A DNA stretch of 64,000 nt from CALDTK01 sp965213735 (GCA_965213735.1 CBDCAB010000006.1:2509440-2573439), one strand, 5' to 3'; counted from the first letter of the stretch, positions 15,778 through 25,308 are shown. The notes: generated by a model from the letters alone, not told the origin. Made by a program: numbers and translations.

Positions 15778-17978
15778 TGAGTCCGCCCTAAAAAGGCACT
15801 TTTTCTGCTAAAGCACGAGCAACTGGCTAATAAGTGCAGCTGTTTGCAGGCATTCTAAGCTTAACACTCGGTAAGAATTATAATTCTTGCTATAAGATTT
15901 GAAGTTCTTACGTCGCACTTATGTGCCCCAGCTCATGCCTTTTTCGCCAAATCGACGGTTTGCCCTCTACCCCCGCTGCGTTAGCGCCAGCTCTTGCTCA
16001 TGTCGCGCAATTCTCGACATATTGGCCCACATAACTCGACAGTATACGTAGGTGCGTGACTTGTGAAGTCCTCTATAGGCCACCTTCACCCCGCGCTTCA
16101 GCTTGCAAAATACCTCATGAATCGTTGACTCTACCTCTGGCCGTTTGCTGCGATTATAGCCTTCGGTGCCGTCTATCAACTCTTGGATCTGCACGTACTC
16201 CGCAATTTCGTCAGGGGTAAAGTACGCCCTGCGCTTGTCGTACTTCAGCATGTATTTACCTGCTCTATGCGAAAAGCTCACCTTACACACCTCTCCCGTA
16301 TCCAGGCGTATTGCTGAATAGTGCGCGCGCCCCTCGCCTTGTGCAGGATCAACTTGCCCAGCAGCCAAGCGCCTGATTTTGAAGGCATGTGCACGTCCTT
16401 TAATTTTATCAAGGATCCACCGGAACTCTTCGCGCAGCTTCGATGACGACAACTCCAGGTCGGTTGGTTCGGTAGGTGAGCTTTCGGTAAGTGGGTCCTC
16501 AGCACCCGAGACCTTACCGAGCATAATGAGCCGGGTGGCCTTGCTGTCGTACCCACCGTCGGTATACACGTTCCTCGGGCCAACATCCTCAGTGGTTGCC
16601 TGCAAGTTCACATCGCTTAGCACCTCCCTGGTTTGCTCAAGCGCACCAGCCATGAATGAACTCTCGTTTTGATTAGCTGGACCTACCTCCACAGAGGTGA
16701 TCAATCGAAGGACATCGGAGTCATCACAAGTCTCGGTAATATTGGCGTGATAGCCCGAGATGGCTTGTTGGTTGATGCCGCGACCCTTCCTGCGATAAGC
16801 GGCCTCAGGATCGTGTACCGACTGAACTGAACCACTGGGGATTTGGTCTTGATCCACAGGTTCGACGATGGGAGTATTCGATGCCTCTGGCGCGACGCAA
16901 GTACCCTCAGTCTCAGGTGCGTCGGCATCGGCATCGGTGGTAGTGGTGGAGGTGGTGGCCATACTGTCAGACTCATCGTCCAACGATACCCGCGGTAGCG
17001 ACTTAGCTTTAGTCTGACGAGTTACTTCGACGTAGTGGTCGGTGTACACGCGACGCAGGGTGTGCCATAAGCTCTGCAGGTCATCGTCACCTGGGCCGTC
17101 ATCCTCATCTCTACCTACCTCGATGATGTAGCGCAGTATATAACCCAGGTCACGCAGCATCGTGGCAGCCTGCTCTTTAGAGAGCTGAAAGGCAAGGTTG
17201 GCCGCACTCTTCACCTTGAGTCGCTCGACGATGGCGTGCTGTTGCTCACTAAGCGCTCCTGGTTCAAAGTAGAACCCCTGGTGCATGTTTATCCATGTAC
17301 GCACCGTCTCCAATACGAGCTGCAGCCGGTTGCCGGTGACAATGTTAGATTTAAACAGCTTGGAGTCCATGCGCAGCGAGCGCCCGGCGATATTATAGCT
17401 GGTGGCTTGACCGCGCGTTACAAGCGCGAGGGTGCGACCTATCAAATCCTGGTGTTGAGCACGTTCGTGGTTGCGCTCATCAATAGCGGTGTTGAGGGCG
17501 TCCACCTCCGGTCCGTCCCCCTCGATGCGCGCTTCAAAACCAGAGGTGTCTTCGGCATGCCTGGCCAAGGCTGCCTTAAAGTTGTAGTAGGTGGCTGGAC
17601 AGGGCACCTGCTCATCGAGGTTACATAATCCTAAGGCGCGCATGACTTGCACGTTGTAATCACAAGCCTCGAAGAGCTGTTGGTCAGTCCAGCCATGACC
17701 TTCCTTAAGAATAGTCATACCGACGAGCACGCGGATCGAGCCGTTAGGGCGACCTATACCGCTATCGTAAAGGACATCAAAAATCTGTTCGTCTATACGT
17801 GAGACAACCTCTTTGGCAAACACATTGTGCCAAGCGCTCTTATCCTGAAGATAATTCTGGCGACGACCAGGGAAGTGTTGCGTAATCTCTGTAAAGAGAC
17901 CTGTCTGGCTGCCAGCCGGGCTTTTGCGAAACATGGCTTCAATCTAGCACTTGTCACCGACTTTTTAGAGTGGACTCA
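15778..17978. mobile_element. Complete IS element (IS1182-like) with TIRs and 4-bp target duplication
   Basis: Left end TGAGTCCGCCCTAAAAAGGC (15778-15797) and right end GACTTTTTAGAGTGGACTCA (17959-17978) are inverted repeats matching at 17 of 20 positions. GAAA stands directly outside both ends (15774-15777 and 17979-17982), a 4-bp target duplication. The element is about 2.2 kb and holds one intact transposase gene on the minus strand. Between the left end and the transposase stop (15798-15966) there is only non-coding sequence. Confidence 0.85.
15967..17934 (-). CDS. IS1182-like family DDE transposase
   Basis: 655 residues, intact. The N-terminal part (SGIGRPNGSIRVLVGMTILKEG ... DQQLFEACDYNVQVMRALGL) is the DUF772-type DNA-binding region of IS5/IS1182-like transposases. 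The catalytic core has D in NVYTDGGYDSK, and the C-terminal part contains YNRSKRPEVESTIHEVF with the expected Glu, followed by RGLHKSRTYVYCRVMWANMSRI, typical of IS1182. A low-complexity Thr/Asp/Ala insert (~residues 320-345) separates the N-terminal domain from the core. The start at 17934 lies 25 bp inside the right terminal repeat. Transposase assignment is firm; the IS family name is from pattern memory. Confidence 0.88.
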   Translation of the reverse strand: MFRKSPAGSQTGLFTEITQHFPGRRQNYLQDKSAWHNVFAKEVVSRIDEQIFDVLYDSGIGRPNGSIRVLVGMTILKEGHGWTDQQLFEACDYNVQVMRALGLCNLDEQVPCPATYYNFKAALARHAEDTSGFEARIEGDGPEVDALNTAIDERNHERAQHQDLIGRTLALVTRGQATSYNIAGRSLRMDSKLFKSNIVTGNRLQLVLETVRTWINMHQGFYFEPGALSEQQHAIVERLKVKSAANLAFQLSKEQAATMLRDLGYILRYIIEVGRDEDDGPGDDDLQSLWHTLRRVYTDHYVEVTRQTKAKSLPRVSLDDESDSMATTSTTTTDADADAPETEGTCVAPEASNTPIVEPVDQDQIPSGSVQSVHDPEAAYRRKGRGINQQAISGYHANITETCDDSDVLRLITSVEVGPANQNESSFMAGALEQTREVLSDVNLQATTEDVGPRNVYTDGGYDSKATRLIMLGKVSGAEDPLTESSPTEPTDLELSSSKLREEFRWILDKIKGRAHAFKIRRLAAGQVDPAQGEGRAHYSAIRLDTGEVCKVSFSHRAGKYMLKYDKRRAYFTPDEIAEYVQIQELIDGTEGYNRSKRPEVESTIHEVFCKLKRGVKVAYRGLHKSRTYVYCRVMWANMSRIARHEQELALTQRG

Positions 17979-17982
17979 GAAA

Positions 17983-18703
17983 TGGGAGCTGGGGGCTGGG
18001 GGCTGGGGGCTGGGGGCTAGGTCAGTGGGCCGGTTAGGTCCACCATGTGCTCGGCCAGTTTGTTTGACCATAGGTCAGACGGGCTGGGGTTGTAAAAAAA
18101 GCTGGGGGCTGGGGGCTGGGGGCTAGGTCAGTGGGCGGGTTAGGTCCACCATGTGCTCGGCCAGTTTGTTTGACCGTAGGATCGCCCAGCCCGGCTTCAG
18201 GCTCGCTAGCGCTAGCCTTACGCCAGACCGGCCGTTCACATGGCGGACTTGCCAGCCCGCCGGGGTCAGTGGGCCGGTTAGGTCCACCATGTGCTCGGCC
18301 AGTTTGTTTGACCGTAGGATCGCCCAGCCCGGCTTCAGGCTCGCCTTACGCCAGACCGGCCGTTCACATGGCGGACTTGCCAGCCCGCCGGGGTCAGTGG
18401 GCCGGTTAGGTCCACCATGTGCTCGGCCAGTTTGTTTGACCGTAGGTCAGACGGGCTGGGCTTGTAAAAAAAACTGGATGCTGGATGCTGGATGCTGGGA
18501 GCTGGGAGCTGGGAGCTGGGGGCTAACTCAGTGGGCCGGTTAGGTCCACCATGTGCTCGGCCAGTTTGTTTGACCGTAGGTCAGACGGGCTGGGGTTGTA
18601 AAAATGCTGGGGGCTGGGGGCTGGGGGCTGGATGCTAGGGACTAGGGGCTGGGTGAAGGTAGTGCGCGCTAAAGCACGCGTAACCGAACTTGCCAGCCCG
18701 CCA
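17983..18703. repeat. Composite repeat block: heptamers plus five copies of a ~52-bp core
   Basis: TGGGGGC/TGGGAGC heptamer runs (17983-18017, 18101-18123, about 18474-18525, 18606-18650) alternate with five copies of a core that starts CAGTGGGC(C)GGTTAGGTCC and continues to GTTTGACC(G/A)TAGG, near 18022, 18129, 18267, 18395 and 18530. Two copies are followed by a ~75-bp tail (GATCGCCCAGCCCGGC... CTTGCCAGCCCGCCGG) and three by a shorter one (TCAGACGGGCTGGG(G/C)TTGTAAAAA). Open frames through the block only translate the repeat. Confidence 0.9.
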
Positions 18704-18714
18704 GGCACAACAAC

Positions 18715-19368
18715 CTAAACCCACTCCACCAACAAGGGCAAGCGAACATCAATCATCAACAAATTCTGCTTTAAGCGAATAGTCGATTGCGAACTGTGAC
18801 CCACCACCTGCGTAATACCCTCCTTCTCAAAAGCACCCGTATACTGAGGCAAACGCAGCCACGTCGGTCCATCAAAGGGATCATCACCTTCATTGTGAGG
18901 AGAACACCAAAACAACTCAGGAGGACGGTGCTCATTAATGTAATGAATCAAATTATCTAAACCTTCTACATTATACTTACGCGCTATCCACTGCGCAAAC
19001 GTACTCGATACACCCGCATGGGAAATAAGATAATGATCTACCCGGTAGATATACTTGAAAATGCTACGAAATTCATCATAAACAGCTGCTATTTCCGCAG
19101 CATTCTCCTCCTCATAGCCGTTTTTGCGAAAGCTGAGCTCATGCGGATATAAATAGGCAAGATCGTGATTGCCTATCAAAGGAACTGCACCATATTCCCG
19201 ACAAAATGAAAATATCCTACGAATAAACTTCGGATCATTGGCGCGAGGACCATTATCCACATAGTCACCAATCAACACCACCGGATGACCCTGCTCTCGC
19301 AAATCGAGCGCGTGCTGAAAAACACTCTGGCGCATGTGAATGTCCGGAATAATAGCTAAAGAAGGCAT
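18715..19368 (-). CDS. Calcineurin-like metallophosphoesterase
   Basis: About 217 residues from the ATG at 19368 (MPSLAIIPDIH). The metal-binding motifs of the calcineurin-like phosphoesterase superfamily are all present: PDIH (D9, H11), GDYVDNG (D35), GNHD (N67, H68), SHAG (~113) and VVGHSS. No signal peptide with this start, so it is probably cytosolic. The family includes protein phosphatases, Ap4A hydrolases and nucleases, and the sequence resembles the compact PPP-like bacterial type (GDYVDNGP). A longer start at 19455 would overlap the divergent MBL gene and is disfavoured. The substrate is not determined. Confidence 0.88.
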   Translation of the reverse strand: MPSLAIIPDIHMRQSVFQHALDLREQGHPVVLIGDYVDNGPRANDPKFIRRIFSFCREYGAVPLIGNHDLAYLYPHELSFRKNGYEEENAAEIAAVYDEFRSIFKYIYRVDHYLISHAGVSSTFAQWIARKYNVEGLDNLIHYINEHRPPELFWCSPHNEGDDPFDGPTWLRLPQYTGAFEKEGITQVVGHSSQSTIRLKQNLLMIDVRLPLLVEWV

Positions 19369-19453
19369 GCGGGAAGAACGCCACCACCCACAGCTTTGAT
19401 CGCTCCCCACCAGCCCAAGCACTAGCAGACACTGCACGGTGTACCTTCCCACC

Positions 19454-20869
19454 ATGCAGCTAGCGTTTCATGGAGCAGCACGCGTCGTTACCGGCTCGTG
19501 CCACCTCCTCACCCTCGACGATGGACTGAAAGTCTTGCTCGACTGTGGCCTTTACCAAGGCTATAGCCTTGAAATGGAAGACTTCAACAAGACCTGGAAA
19601 TTCGACCCAGCCGAGGTGGATATCATGGTGCTGAGTCATGCACATATCGACCATTGTGGAAGAATTCCACGCCTCGTCCGTGATGGCTTCAAAGGGAAAA
19701 TCTACTGCACCCACGCCACGCGTAGTCTCGTCACTATCCTGCTGCTCGACTCTGCCCACATTCAAGAGAAAGACGCAGCCTACTACAACAAACGCAAAAC
19801 CAAGCAGCACGGCACCGGCAATTTCGAGCCACGCGAACCGCTCTACACAAAAACAGATGTCCAACTCGCCCTGCGACAGTTCGTGGCGCTGCCCTACGAC
19901 CTCACCATCGAGTTGGCCAACAAGCTACACCTCGAGTTTCGGGATGCCGGACATATACTCGGCTCAGCAAGCGTCAGTCTGCGGATTGGCGGTCGAGGCA
20001 CTGAAGAAATTCGCGTAGGATTTACAGGCGATGTCGGAAGGCCCGAGCGACCAATCCTGCGCGACCCGCAACAGATGAAAGAGCAAGACTTTCTCCTCAC
20101 CGAAAGTACCTACGGTGATCGCAACCACGAAGACCTTCCTGCTGAGAAAAATAAGTTCTTCAAAATAATTCACGATACCTGCATCAACAGGAAAGGAAAG
20201 CTCCTCATACCCGCCTTCAGTGTCGGGCGCACCCAGGAGATCGTGTACCTACTCGACCAACTCGAAAATGAAGGTAAACTTCCGAGTAGAATTCCTGTCT
20301 TCGTCGACTCGCCGCTAGCCATTAACGCCACGACTATCTACGGCAGTCATCCGGAATGCTATGATCAGGATTTGCACGAGTATCTCCTGATGGATGATGA
20401 TCCGTTCGGATTCAATAGCCTTACCTACACGCGTAAAGTTGAGGAATCAAAAGCTATCAATCGGGTCAAAGGTCCGGCAATAATCATCGCTAGTTCTGGA
20501 ATGGCAAATGCAGGTCGCATCAAGCATCACCTTTTCAACGAACTTGCCGATGGCCGCAACACTGCCTTCATCGTCGGCTACTGCGCACCTGGTACTCCTG
20601 GCGCTCGCTTGCGCAATGGCGACGAAACCATCAAACTCTTCGGCCAAGAGGTACAAGTCAACGCCAAAGTCGAAGTCATGGACAGCTTCAGCGCCCATGC
20701 CGACCGTACCGAACTCGAACGCTTTCTCGACAATCAAAAAGGAGCCAAAAAGACTTTCCTCGTGCATGGCGAAATTGATGCACAAGCAGCTCTCAAGGGA
20801 CAATTACTTCAATCAGGCTTTCAAAATATTGAAATCCCCGAGCTTTACGAGACTGTCCAACTAACTTAA
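19454..20869 (+). CDS. MBL-fold RNase with beta-CASP and RNA-specificity domains
   Basis: 471 residues from the ATG at 19454. The metallo-beta-lactamase zinc site reads SHAHIDHCG (H62, H64, D66, H67), with further ligands in DAGHILGSAS (H167) and TGDVGR (D193). The beta-CASP part follows (LTESTYGDR, PAFSVGRTQE, VDSPLA), then SSGMANAGRIKHHL and the C-terminal SAHADR and FLVHGE motifs, which define the CPSF73/Ysh1-like RNA-processing branch. It should be a zinc-dependent cytosolic ribonuclease, of the YciA-like/CPSF type rather than RNase J. It is convergent with the metal ABC ATPase gene, with only 12 bp between stops. Confidence 0.9.
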   Translation: MQLAFHGAARVVTGSCHLLTLDDGLKVLLDCGLYQGYSLEMEDFNKTWKFDPAEVDIMVLSHAHIDHCGRIPRLVRDGFKGKIYCTHATRSLVTILLLDSAHIQEKDAAYYNKRKTKQHGTGNFEPREPLYTKTDVQLALRQFVALPYDLTIELANKLHLEFRDAGHILGSASVSLRIGGRGTEEIRVGFTGDVGRPERPILRDPQQMKEQDFLLTESTYGDRNHEDLPAEKNKFFKIIHDTCINRKGKLLIPAFSVGRTQEIVYLLDQLENEGKLPSRIPVFVDSPLAINATTIYGSHPECYDQDLHEYLLMDDDPFGFNSLTYTRKVEESKAINRVKGPAIIIASSGMANAGRIKHHLFNELADGRNTAFIVGYCAPGTPGARLRNGDETIKLFGQEVQVNAKVEVMDSFSAHADRTELERFLDNQKGAKKTFLVHGEIDAQAALKGQLLQSGFQNIEIPELYETVQLT

Positions 20870-20881
20870 TGAACAGTACAA

Positions 20882-21637
20882 TTACAGCAAATTGGTGCGA
20901 TGTTCTATTGCCGTATTGCTCCCGTAAGTTTCTGCGACGCGCTGATCAGTGTACACCTGTGAAGTGTCACCAAAGGCAACGATACGTTGATTGAGTAAAA
21001 TCACGCGATCAAAATATGCTGCTACAGTAGATAAATCATGATGAATAACGACTACTGTACGCCCCTGCGCAGCTAAGTCGCGCAAAATTTCCATGATGCG
21101 TGCCTCAGTGGTTGCATCTACTCCGACAAAGGGTTCGTCGAGCATCCAAATGTCTGCCTCTTGGGCCATTGCTCTAGCAAGAAAAACACGCTGCTGCTGG
21201 CCACCAGAAAGTTGACCGATTTGACGATCCTTGAGGTGAGCAATACCGAGTTTTTCGAGAGCATTAGCAATAGCGGCACGATCGGCTTTGCTCAGGCCAC
21301 GCAGCATGCGCACGTGCGGAAAACGCCCCATGCGCACCACATCATACACCGTTGCTGGAAAGGTTAGATCGATATCATCACGCTGCGGGACATACACCAC
21401 ATTTTTACGCTGAGATTCGAGTGGCTCACCGTGTATACTTACTCTACCCGTGTCAATATCTATCAGCTCTAGAATAGCTTTAAATAGCGTTGATTTTCCA
21501 GCGCCATTAGGACCTAGCAGGCCATACACATGTCCGCTTTCGAGCGTGAGATAGACTGCCGAAAGTACACGCTTGCGGTCGTAAGAAACATTGAGCGCTT
21601 CTACTTGTATAGCTGGGGCATCACTACTCTTGTCCAT
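20882..21637 (-). CDS. Zinc/manganese ABC transporter ATP-binding protein
   Basis: 251 residues. All ABC ATPase motifs are present: Walker A GPNGAGKST (42-50), Q-loop VPQRDDID, signature LSGGQQQR (143-150), Walker B IWMLDEPF (163-170) and the switch His in VVIHHD. The sequence is closest in style to the ZnuC/MntB/TroB branch serving metal-binding-protein systems, which agrees with its upstream neighbour. Its start overlaps the 3' end of the binding-protein gene by 14 bp, indicating translational coupling. No permease gene follows: the next gene is convergent. The metal cannot be decided from sequence. Confidence 0.92.
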   Translation of the reverse strand: MDKSSDAPAIQVEALNVSYDRKRVLSAVYLTLESGHVYGLLGPNGAGKSTLFKAILELIDIDTGRVSIHGEPLESQRKNVVYVPQRDDIDLTFPATVYDVVRMGRFPHVRMLRGLSKADRAAIANALEKLGIAHLKDRQIGQLSGGQQQRVFLARAMAQEADIWMLDEPFVGVDATTEARIMEILRDLAAQGRTVVVIHHDLSTVAAYFDRVILLNQRIVAFGDTSQVYTDQRVAETYGSNTAIEHRTNLL

Positions 21638-22679
21638 AGCGAAACATTATTAAAAATCCGAGAGCGAAGACGAGTAAAAGTGTGCCTACGAGTAAGGGTA
21701 TAGATCCTTCCTCCTCTGCAAATCCATCATCGGCGCCTTGAGCAATATTACCAGATAGTCCTCTCACAATTGTGCGGGTATTGTAGCGTAACATTTCGAG
21801 GTAGGTCGGCGCAGGACTCAGTTCATCGCCGAGGGAGTCACTGTATAAGCTCCCGCCAATCCTCGCTCCAGTATCATCCGCAATTTGGCGGATCAGTTTT
21901 GGATTGACGGTGGATTCAATGAATACTGCTGGGACGTTTTGTTCTGTAATGAGCGCAATTACCCGAGCTACGTCGCTCGTCTGGGCATCTGCATCGGTGC
22001 TGGTGCCTAAGATAGCTTCAAGTCGAAGTCCATAAGCTTCACCAAAATACTGAAAGGCATCGTGCGATGTAATGAGTACTCGATGCTCGGTGGGTATCAT
22101 TCGTACAGTATCGCGAATCCAAGTATCAAGATCGGCTATTTGCTCGCGATAAAGCTTGTAATTAAAAGAAAATTCCTGCTGATACTCTGGAAAAGTACTT
22201 GCGAGGGCTTGGTAGATGTTCTGGGCATAAATTAAGCCGTTGCTTGCTGCCATCCAAGCATGTGGATCGGAGCTGCCAGCATAGCTGATTGATCCCAGTG
22301 GCTCAATTCCTTTGGTAATAAGCGTCACAGGAGCCGCGGTGCCCGAGTAGCGGATGAGTTCGTTGAGCCAACCCTCAAAGGTGAGGCCATTGCGCAAAAT
22401 GAGGTCTGCGTTTGTGACCAACTCCGCTGCTTCTGGAGTCGGTTCGTAGGTGTGAGGGTCGCCGCCTAGCGGAACGATCGAAACAACTTCGATGAGGTTT
22501 CCCCCAATCACCTCCGCCATATCAGCAAAAATGCTTGCTGTACACACTACTAATGGCACCTCCTCACTAATGCGTGGTTGCGCATCAGCATGCTCACGCG
22601 GAGCAGGTGCGGCGAGCCCTGTTTTGGCGAAAGCAGAACAGCACAACACCAGGAAGAGAATGATAATCCTTAGGCTCAC
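21624..22679 (-). CDS. Metal ABC transporter substrate-binding protein with C-terminal membrane anchor
   Basis: 351 residues. The signal peptide covers ~1-23. The ligand set of cluster A-I binding proteins is visible: H76 in DPHTYEP, H140 in DPHAWM, H206 in SHDAFQYFG and D281 in SDSLGDE. A His-His-His-Asp set is the pattern known from TroA/ZnuA-type proteins for Zn or Mn; no His-rich loop of the kind ZnuA often has. An odd feature is a C-terminal hydrophobic helix (PLLVGTLLLVFALGFLIMF, ~329-347), which suggests anchoring in the inner membrane instead of a free or lipid-anchored state. Overlaps the ATPase gene downstream. The exact 14-mer motif at 22621-22634 lies in the signal-peptide region. 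Confidence 0.9.
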   Translation of the reverse strand: MSLRIIILFLVLCCSAFAKTGLAAPAPREHADAQPRISEEVPLVVCTASIFADMAEVIGGNLIEVVSIVPLGGDPHTYEPTPEAAELVTNADLILRNGLTFEGWLNELIRYSGTAAPVTLITKGIEPLGSISYAGSSDPHAWMAASNGLIYAQNIYQALASTFPEYQQEFSFNYKLYREQIADLDTWIRDTVRMIPTEHRVLITSHDAFQYFGEAYGLRLEAILGTSTDADAQTSDVARVIALITEQNVPAVFIESTVNPKLIRQIADDTGARIGGSLYSDSLGDELSPAPTYLEMLRYNTRTIVRGLSGNIAQGADDGFAEEEGSIPLLVGTLLLVFALGFLIMFRYGQE

Positions 22680-22733
22680 GCCGCAAAGTTAGTCGCGCCT
22701 AACTGTTATGTCGCATTGCTGATGGCCGCCGAT

Positions 22734-24185
22734 TTACTCCTGATGAGCCTCACTGTTTACCTCGCCAGTCCGCAGATCGTACCAGTTGGTGCGCCGGGTG
22801 AGGTACATCACGGTGGCCAGGGCGAGCAGCAAGCCGAGCGAGCCAATGAGCAGGCTGTAATCTTCGAGTTGCAGCAGGCTGTAAAAGAAGGTGTACAGCA
22901 CCACCAGCACCCCCGCCACGAGCAGCGTCAACTTCCGGTTGCGTAGCACAGCCGCCGAGTAAGTGGTAATTAAACCTAGTATTAGCAAGACCGAAATGAG
23001 GTAGGCCAAATCAAATCCAATGTGCTCACTGAGCGACAGCAAGAGCACGTAAAAAAGCACGACAGCAAAACCAATTAGCAGGTACTGCACCGGGTGCAGG
23101 CGTCGACCATTTAAAACTTCAATAAAGAAGAAAGTCAGAAATGTCGCGGCAATAAATAGCGCAGAATACTTTGCCGAACGCATAGTCTTACGATAATCAT
23201 CGACAGGCAGCAGGAATTCAACCCCAAAATCGTAGCCGCCAAAATTCGCGCTGCTGCCTTCGAACGCCTCTTCCACCATATAAGCCTGCTCATAGGAGGA
23301 GCCATACTGGTAGTATTGATCGCGCACATTCACATTGGCAGGCAGTCCGGCCTGGCCACTCAAAATAGTACCTTCTTGCGGGAAGGGGCGATTTACTTCG
23401 AGCACATTCCAGCTTGCGCCAAAACCTGAATCATCAATGGTCCGCTCAGCCGGTAAAAAGGCGCCGGTGAATTTAGGAGTGCCCCAGTCGCTGGCGAGTT
23501 GCACTTGTGTATTGGCAGCAAGAGGCGTAAAACGCAGTGCACTGTTGCCGCGCACTTTCACCGCAAACTGAAATGCTCCTCCGCCAAACGGCGCCGTCAG
23601 GCCGAGAGGCGCCTGAAAACCTGTGGTTATGAGGCCATTGCTTACTGCTCCAGGCTCAAAATCGTGTTGTTTGCCATTGTGGCTGAGCGCACTCAGCGAG
23701 TCGATGCCGCGCAAGTCCTCCACACCAAATGCAAGCGTAGCTTTCGACCAGTCGAGCGTGTTGGCAGCTACGTCCAGGCGCTCTATGGCGAGACTATCAA
23801 AGCTTGCACTTACTTCAAACTCCCCGGTATAAAGCACGGCCACATAGATGCCGCGGTAGCGCTCTTCCGAGACCACCTCACCACCGATGCTTACCGCTTC
23901 TGGCAGGAAGTAGGCACTGCCGCGGCGGGTAGTGGTCTTATCGTCGGCAACACGAATAATTTCCGTGAACGGTACTTGAATGACGGGTCCAGCGAGTCGT
24001 TGCTCGTTCCCCCATTTGCTGGAGATTTCACTGATCGCCTGGTCGCGCAGGTTTTGCCGCTCCCAAATGAGGGAGTCGATCATGCTGGCAGGGATGAGCA
24101 GGATGAGCGCGAGGATTGCCACGCCCACCAGTTTGAGGGTGGCACTGCGGCGCACAAAGCCATTGATGCGATCGAGGGTAGACAT
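22734..24185 (-). CDS. creD: CreD family inner-membrane protein
   Basis: 483 residues. The N-terminal cytoplasmic arm is followed by one membrane helix (~19-38), then a large periplasmic domain (~45-340) and about five membrane helices at the C-terminus (~345-470, e.g. LLIGFAVVLFYVLLLSLSEH and YLISVLLILGLITTYSAAV). Motifs RQNLRDQAISEIS and WGNEQRLAGPVIQVPF agree with CreD (cell-envelope integrity protein, colicin E2 tolerance in E. coli). The role in this organism is unknown. It lies alone, 54 bp upstream of the binding-protein gene in the same direction, so read-through is possible. No CreBC regulator is seen nearby. Confidence 0.9.
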   Translation of the reverse strand: MSTLDRINGFVRRSATLKLVGVAILALILLIPASMIDSLIWERQNLRDQAISEISSKWGNEQRLAGPVIQVPFTEIIRVADDKTTTRRGSAYFLPEAVSIGGEVVSEERYRGIYVAVLYTGEFEVSASFDSLAIERLDVAANTLDWSKATLAFGVEDLRGIDSLSALSHNGKQHDFEPGAVSNGLITTGFQAPLGLTAPFGGGAFQFAVKVRGNSALRFTPLAANTQVQLASDWGTPKFTGAFLPAERTIDDSGFGASWNVLEVNRPFPQEGTILSGQAGLPANVNVRDQYYQYGSSYEQAYMVEEAFEGSSANFGGYDFGVEFLLPVDDYRKTMRSAKYSALFIAATFLTFFFIEVLNGRRLHPVQYLLIGFAVVLFYVLLLSLSEHIGFDLAYLISVLLILGLITTYSAAVLRNRKLTLLVAGVLVVLYTFFYSLLQLEDYSLLIGSLGLLLALATVMYLTRRTNWYDLRTGEVNSEAHQE

Positions 24186-24399
24186 GCCGCTAAGGTCGTC
24201 GACTGACCCGTGTCTTAGGGTTAAAAATTACCAGAGTAACCTCGGACATGAATGATAGCGAAGCTGTAAAGCCGGACGTGTCTGCTGATTGCAGCTTTCT
24301 GAGGCACAAAAAACTTTAAGGCCGAAAATTTACAGAAGAGCATCTTGAGTTCTTTCACGCTGGAGAAGACAACTAAAGAGTTAGCTGAAAACAAAGCTC

Positions 24400-24693
24400 C
24401 TACTTTGTTAAAATCCTATCTGTAATATGCTTAAAATTAGACGAAGCTTTGTACAAAATGACTAAAGCTAAATATGGCACGAGCACAAGCACATACTTGA
24501 GATACGGCGACTCAGCTAGCTCCGCAGAAGTGGACACAGCAGCTATTACATCAGCAGAAACTACACCGATTAAGGCCAGAAGCCCAGACAACAAGATCGA
24601 CAAAGGCTTGTCGACGTGCAGCCTAATCACATACACCAAAAATAATATTGGTGTGGTGAGGAACATAATAAGCAGGACTGGCAAAGCAAACAT
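24400..24693 (-). CDS. Small hypothetical membrane protein
   Basis: 97 residues with about three hydrophobic segments: PVLLIMFLTTPILFLVYVI, ILLSGLLALIGVVSADVIAAV and YVLVLVPYLALVILY. The charge pattern (KASSNFKHITDRILTK at the end) fits a small inner-membrane protein. No family recognised. It stands alone between creD and a repeat-rich region. Its antisense frame is of similar length, but the hydrophobic periodicity supports the minus strand. Confidence 0.5.
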   Translation of the reverse strand: MFALPVLLIMFLTTPILFLVYVIRLHVDKPLSILLSGLLALIGVVSADVIAAVSTSAELAESPYLKYVLVLVPYLALVILYKASSNFKHITDRILTK

Positions 24694-25142
24694 CTTTAGT
24701 TTTTAAGTTGAACCATCTGCGCCGAAAAGAGAAGCCAAAAATTCTTAGCTCCTGGGAGAAACAAATTTAACCGCAGCAGCGAGAAAAGAAAAACAAGTTT
24801 GTCAGTTTGATGTAAGTACACTTGCTGTAATATGTTGGTTTTCTGTAAGTATAGGACTTTTGATTATTTGTTTATTCAGGGATAGAAGTAGCAATGTCCG
24901 AAGCAGCACTGGAATAGCTGAAAGCAGATTGGTAAAGGAATAGTTTCGGAATGTGCATAGGCTCGTTGTACGCGGAGCCTTTGAGTAGCTCCTTAGGCTG
25001 GCCTGCGGCGCTGTAAAGCCTGCGGCGCTGCAGATGGGACGCTGAAAGCCTCCGGCGGGTGGCCTGCGGCGCTGCAGATAGGACGTCGGGAGCCTCCGGC
25101 GGTAGGGAATGCTTGCGGGGAGGGGTGATTCGTAGGCCATGC

Positions 25143-25217
25143 GGTACCCGACGGACCTGATCAGTAGACGTATCTTTTTTCTTAGATAGAACATCAAGAT
25201 CAGGTCCGTCGGGTACC
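25143..25217. repeat. 20-bp perfect inverted repeat (hairpin)
   Basis: GGTACCCGACGGACCTGATC (25143-25162) and GATCAGGTCCGTCGGGTACC (25198-25217) are perfectly complementary around a 35-bp loop containing a T6 run. It is far longer than a normal terminator stem. Confidence 0.9.
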
Positions 25218-25308
25218 TCTGGTGTAGGTGCTGCTACAGAGGTTGGCGTAGCTCCGTGTCAGGGAATGTGCGGTACTGACGTGCCATCCCGACGTGCGGT
25301 AAGGCTTC

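Noticed and set aside
16278..16586. 102-codon minus-strand frame inside the IS
   Set aside because: Out-of-frame shadow of the transposase.
18018..18543. Two overlapping frames of ~90-130 codons
   Set aside because: They run through repeat copies and repeat the same peptide; no domain.
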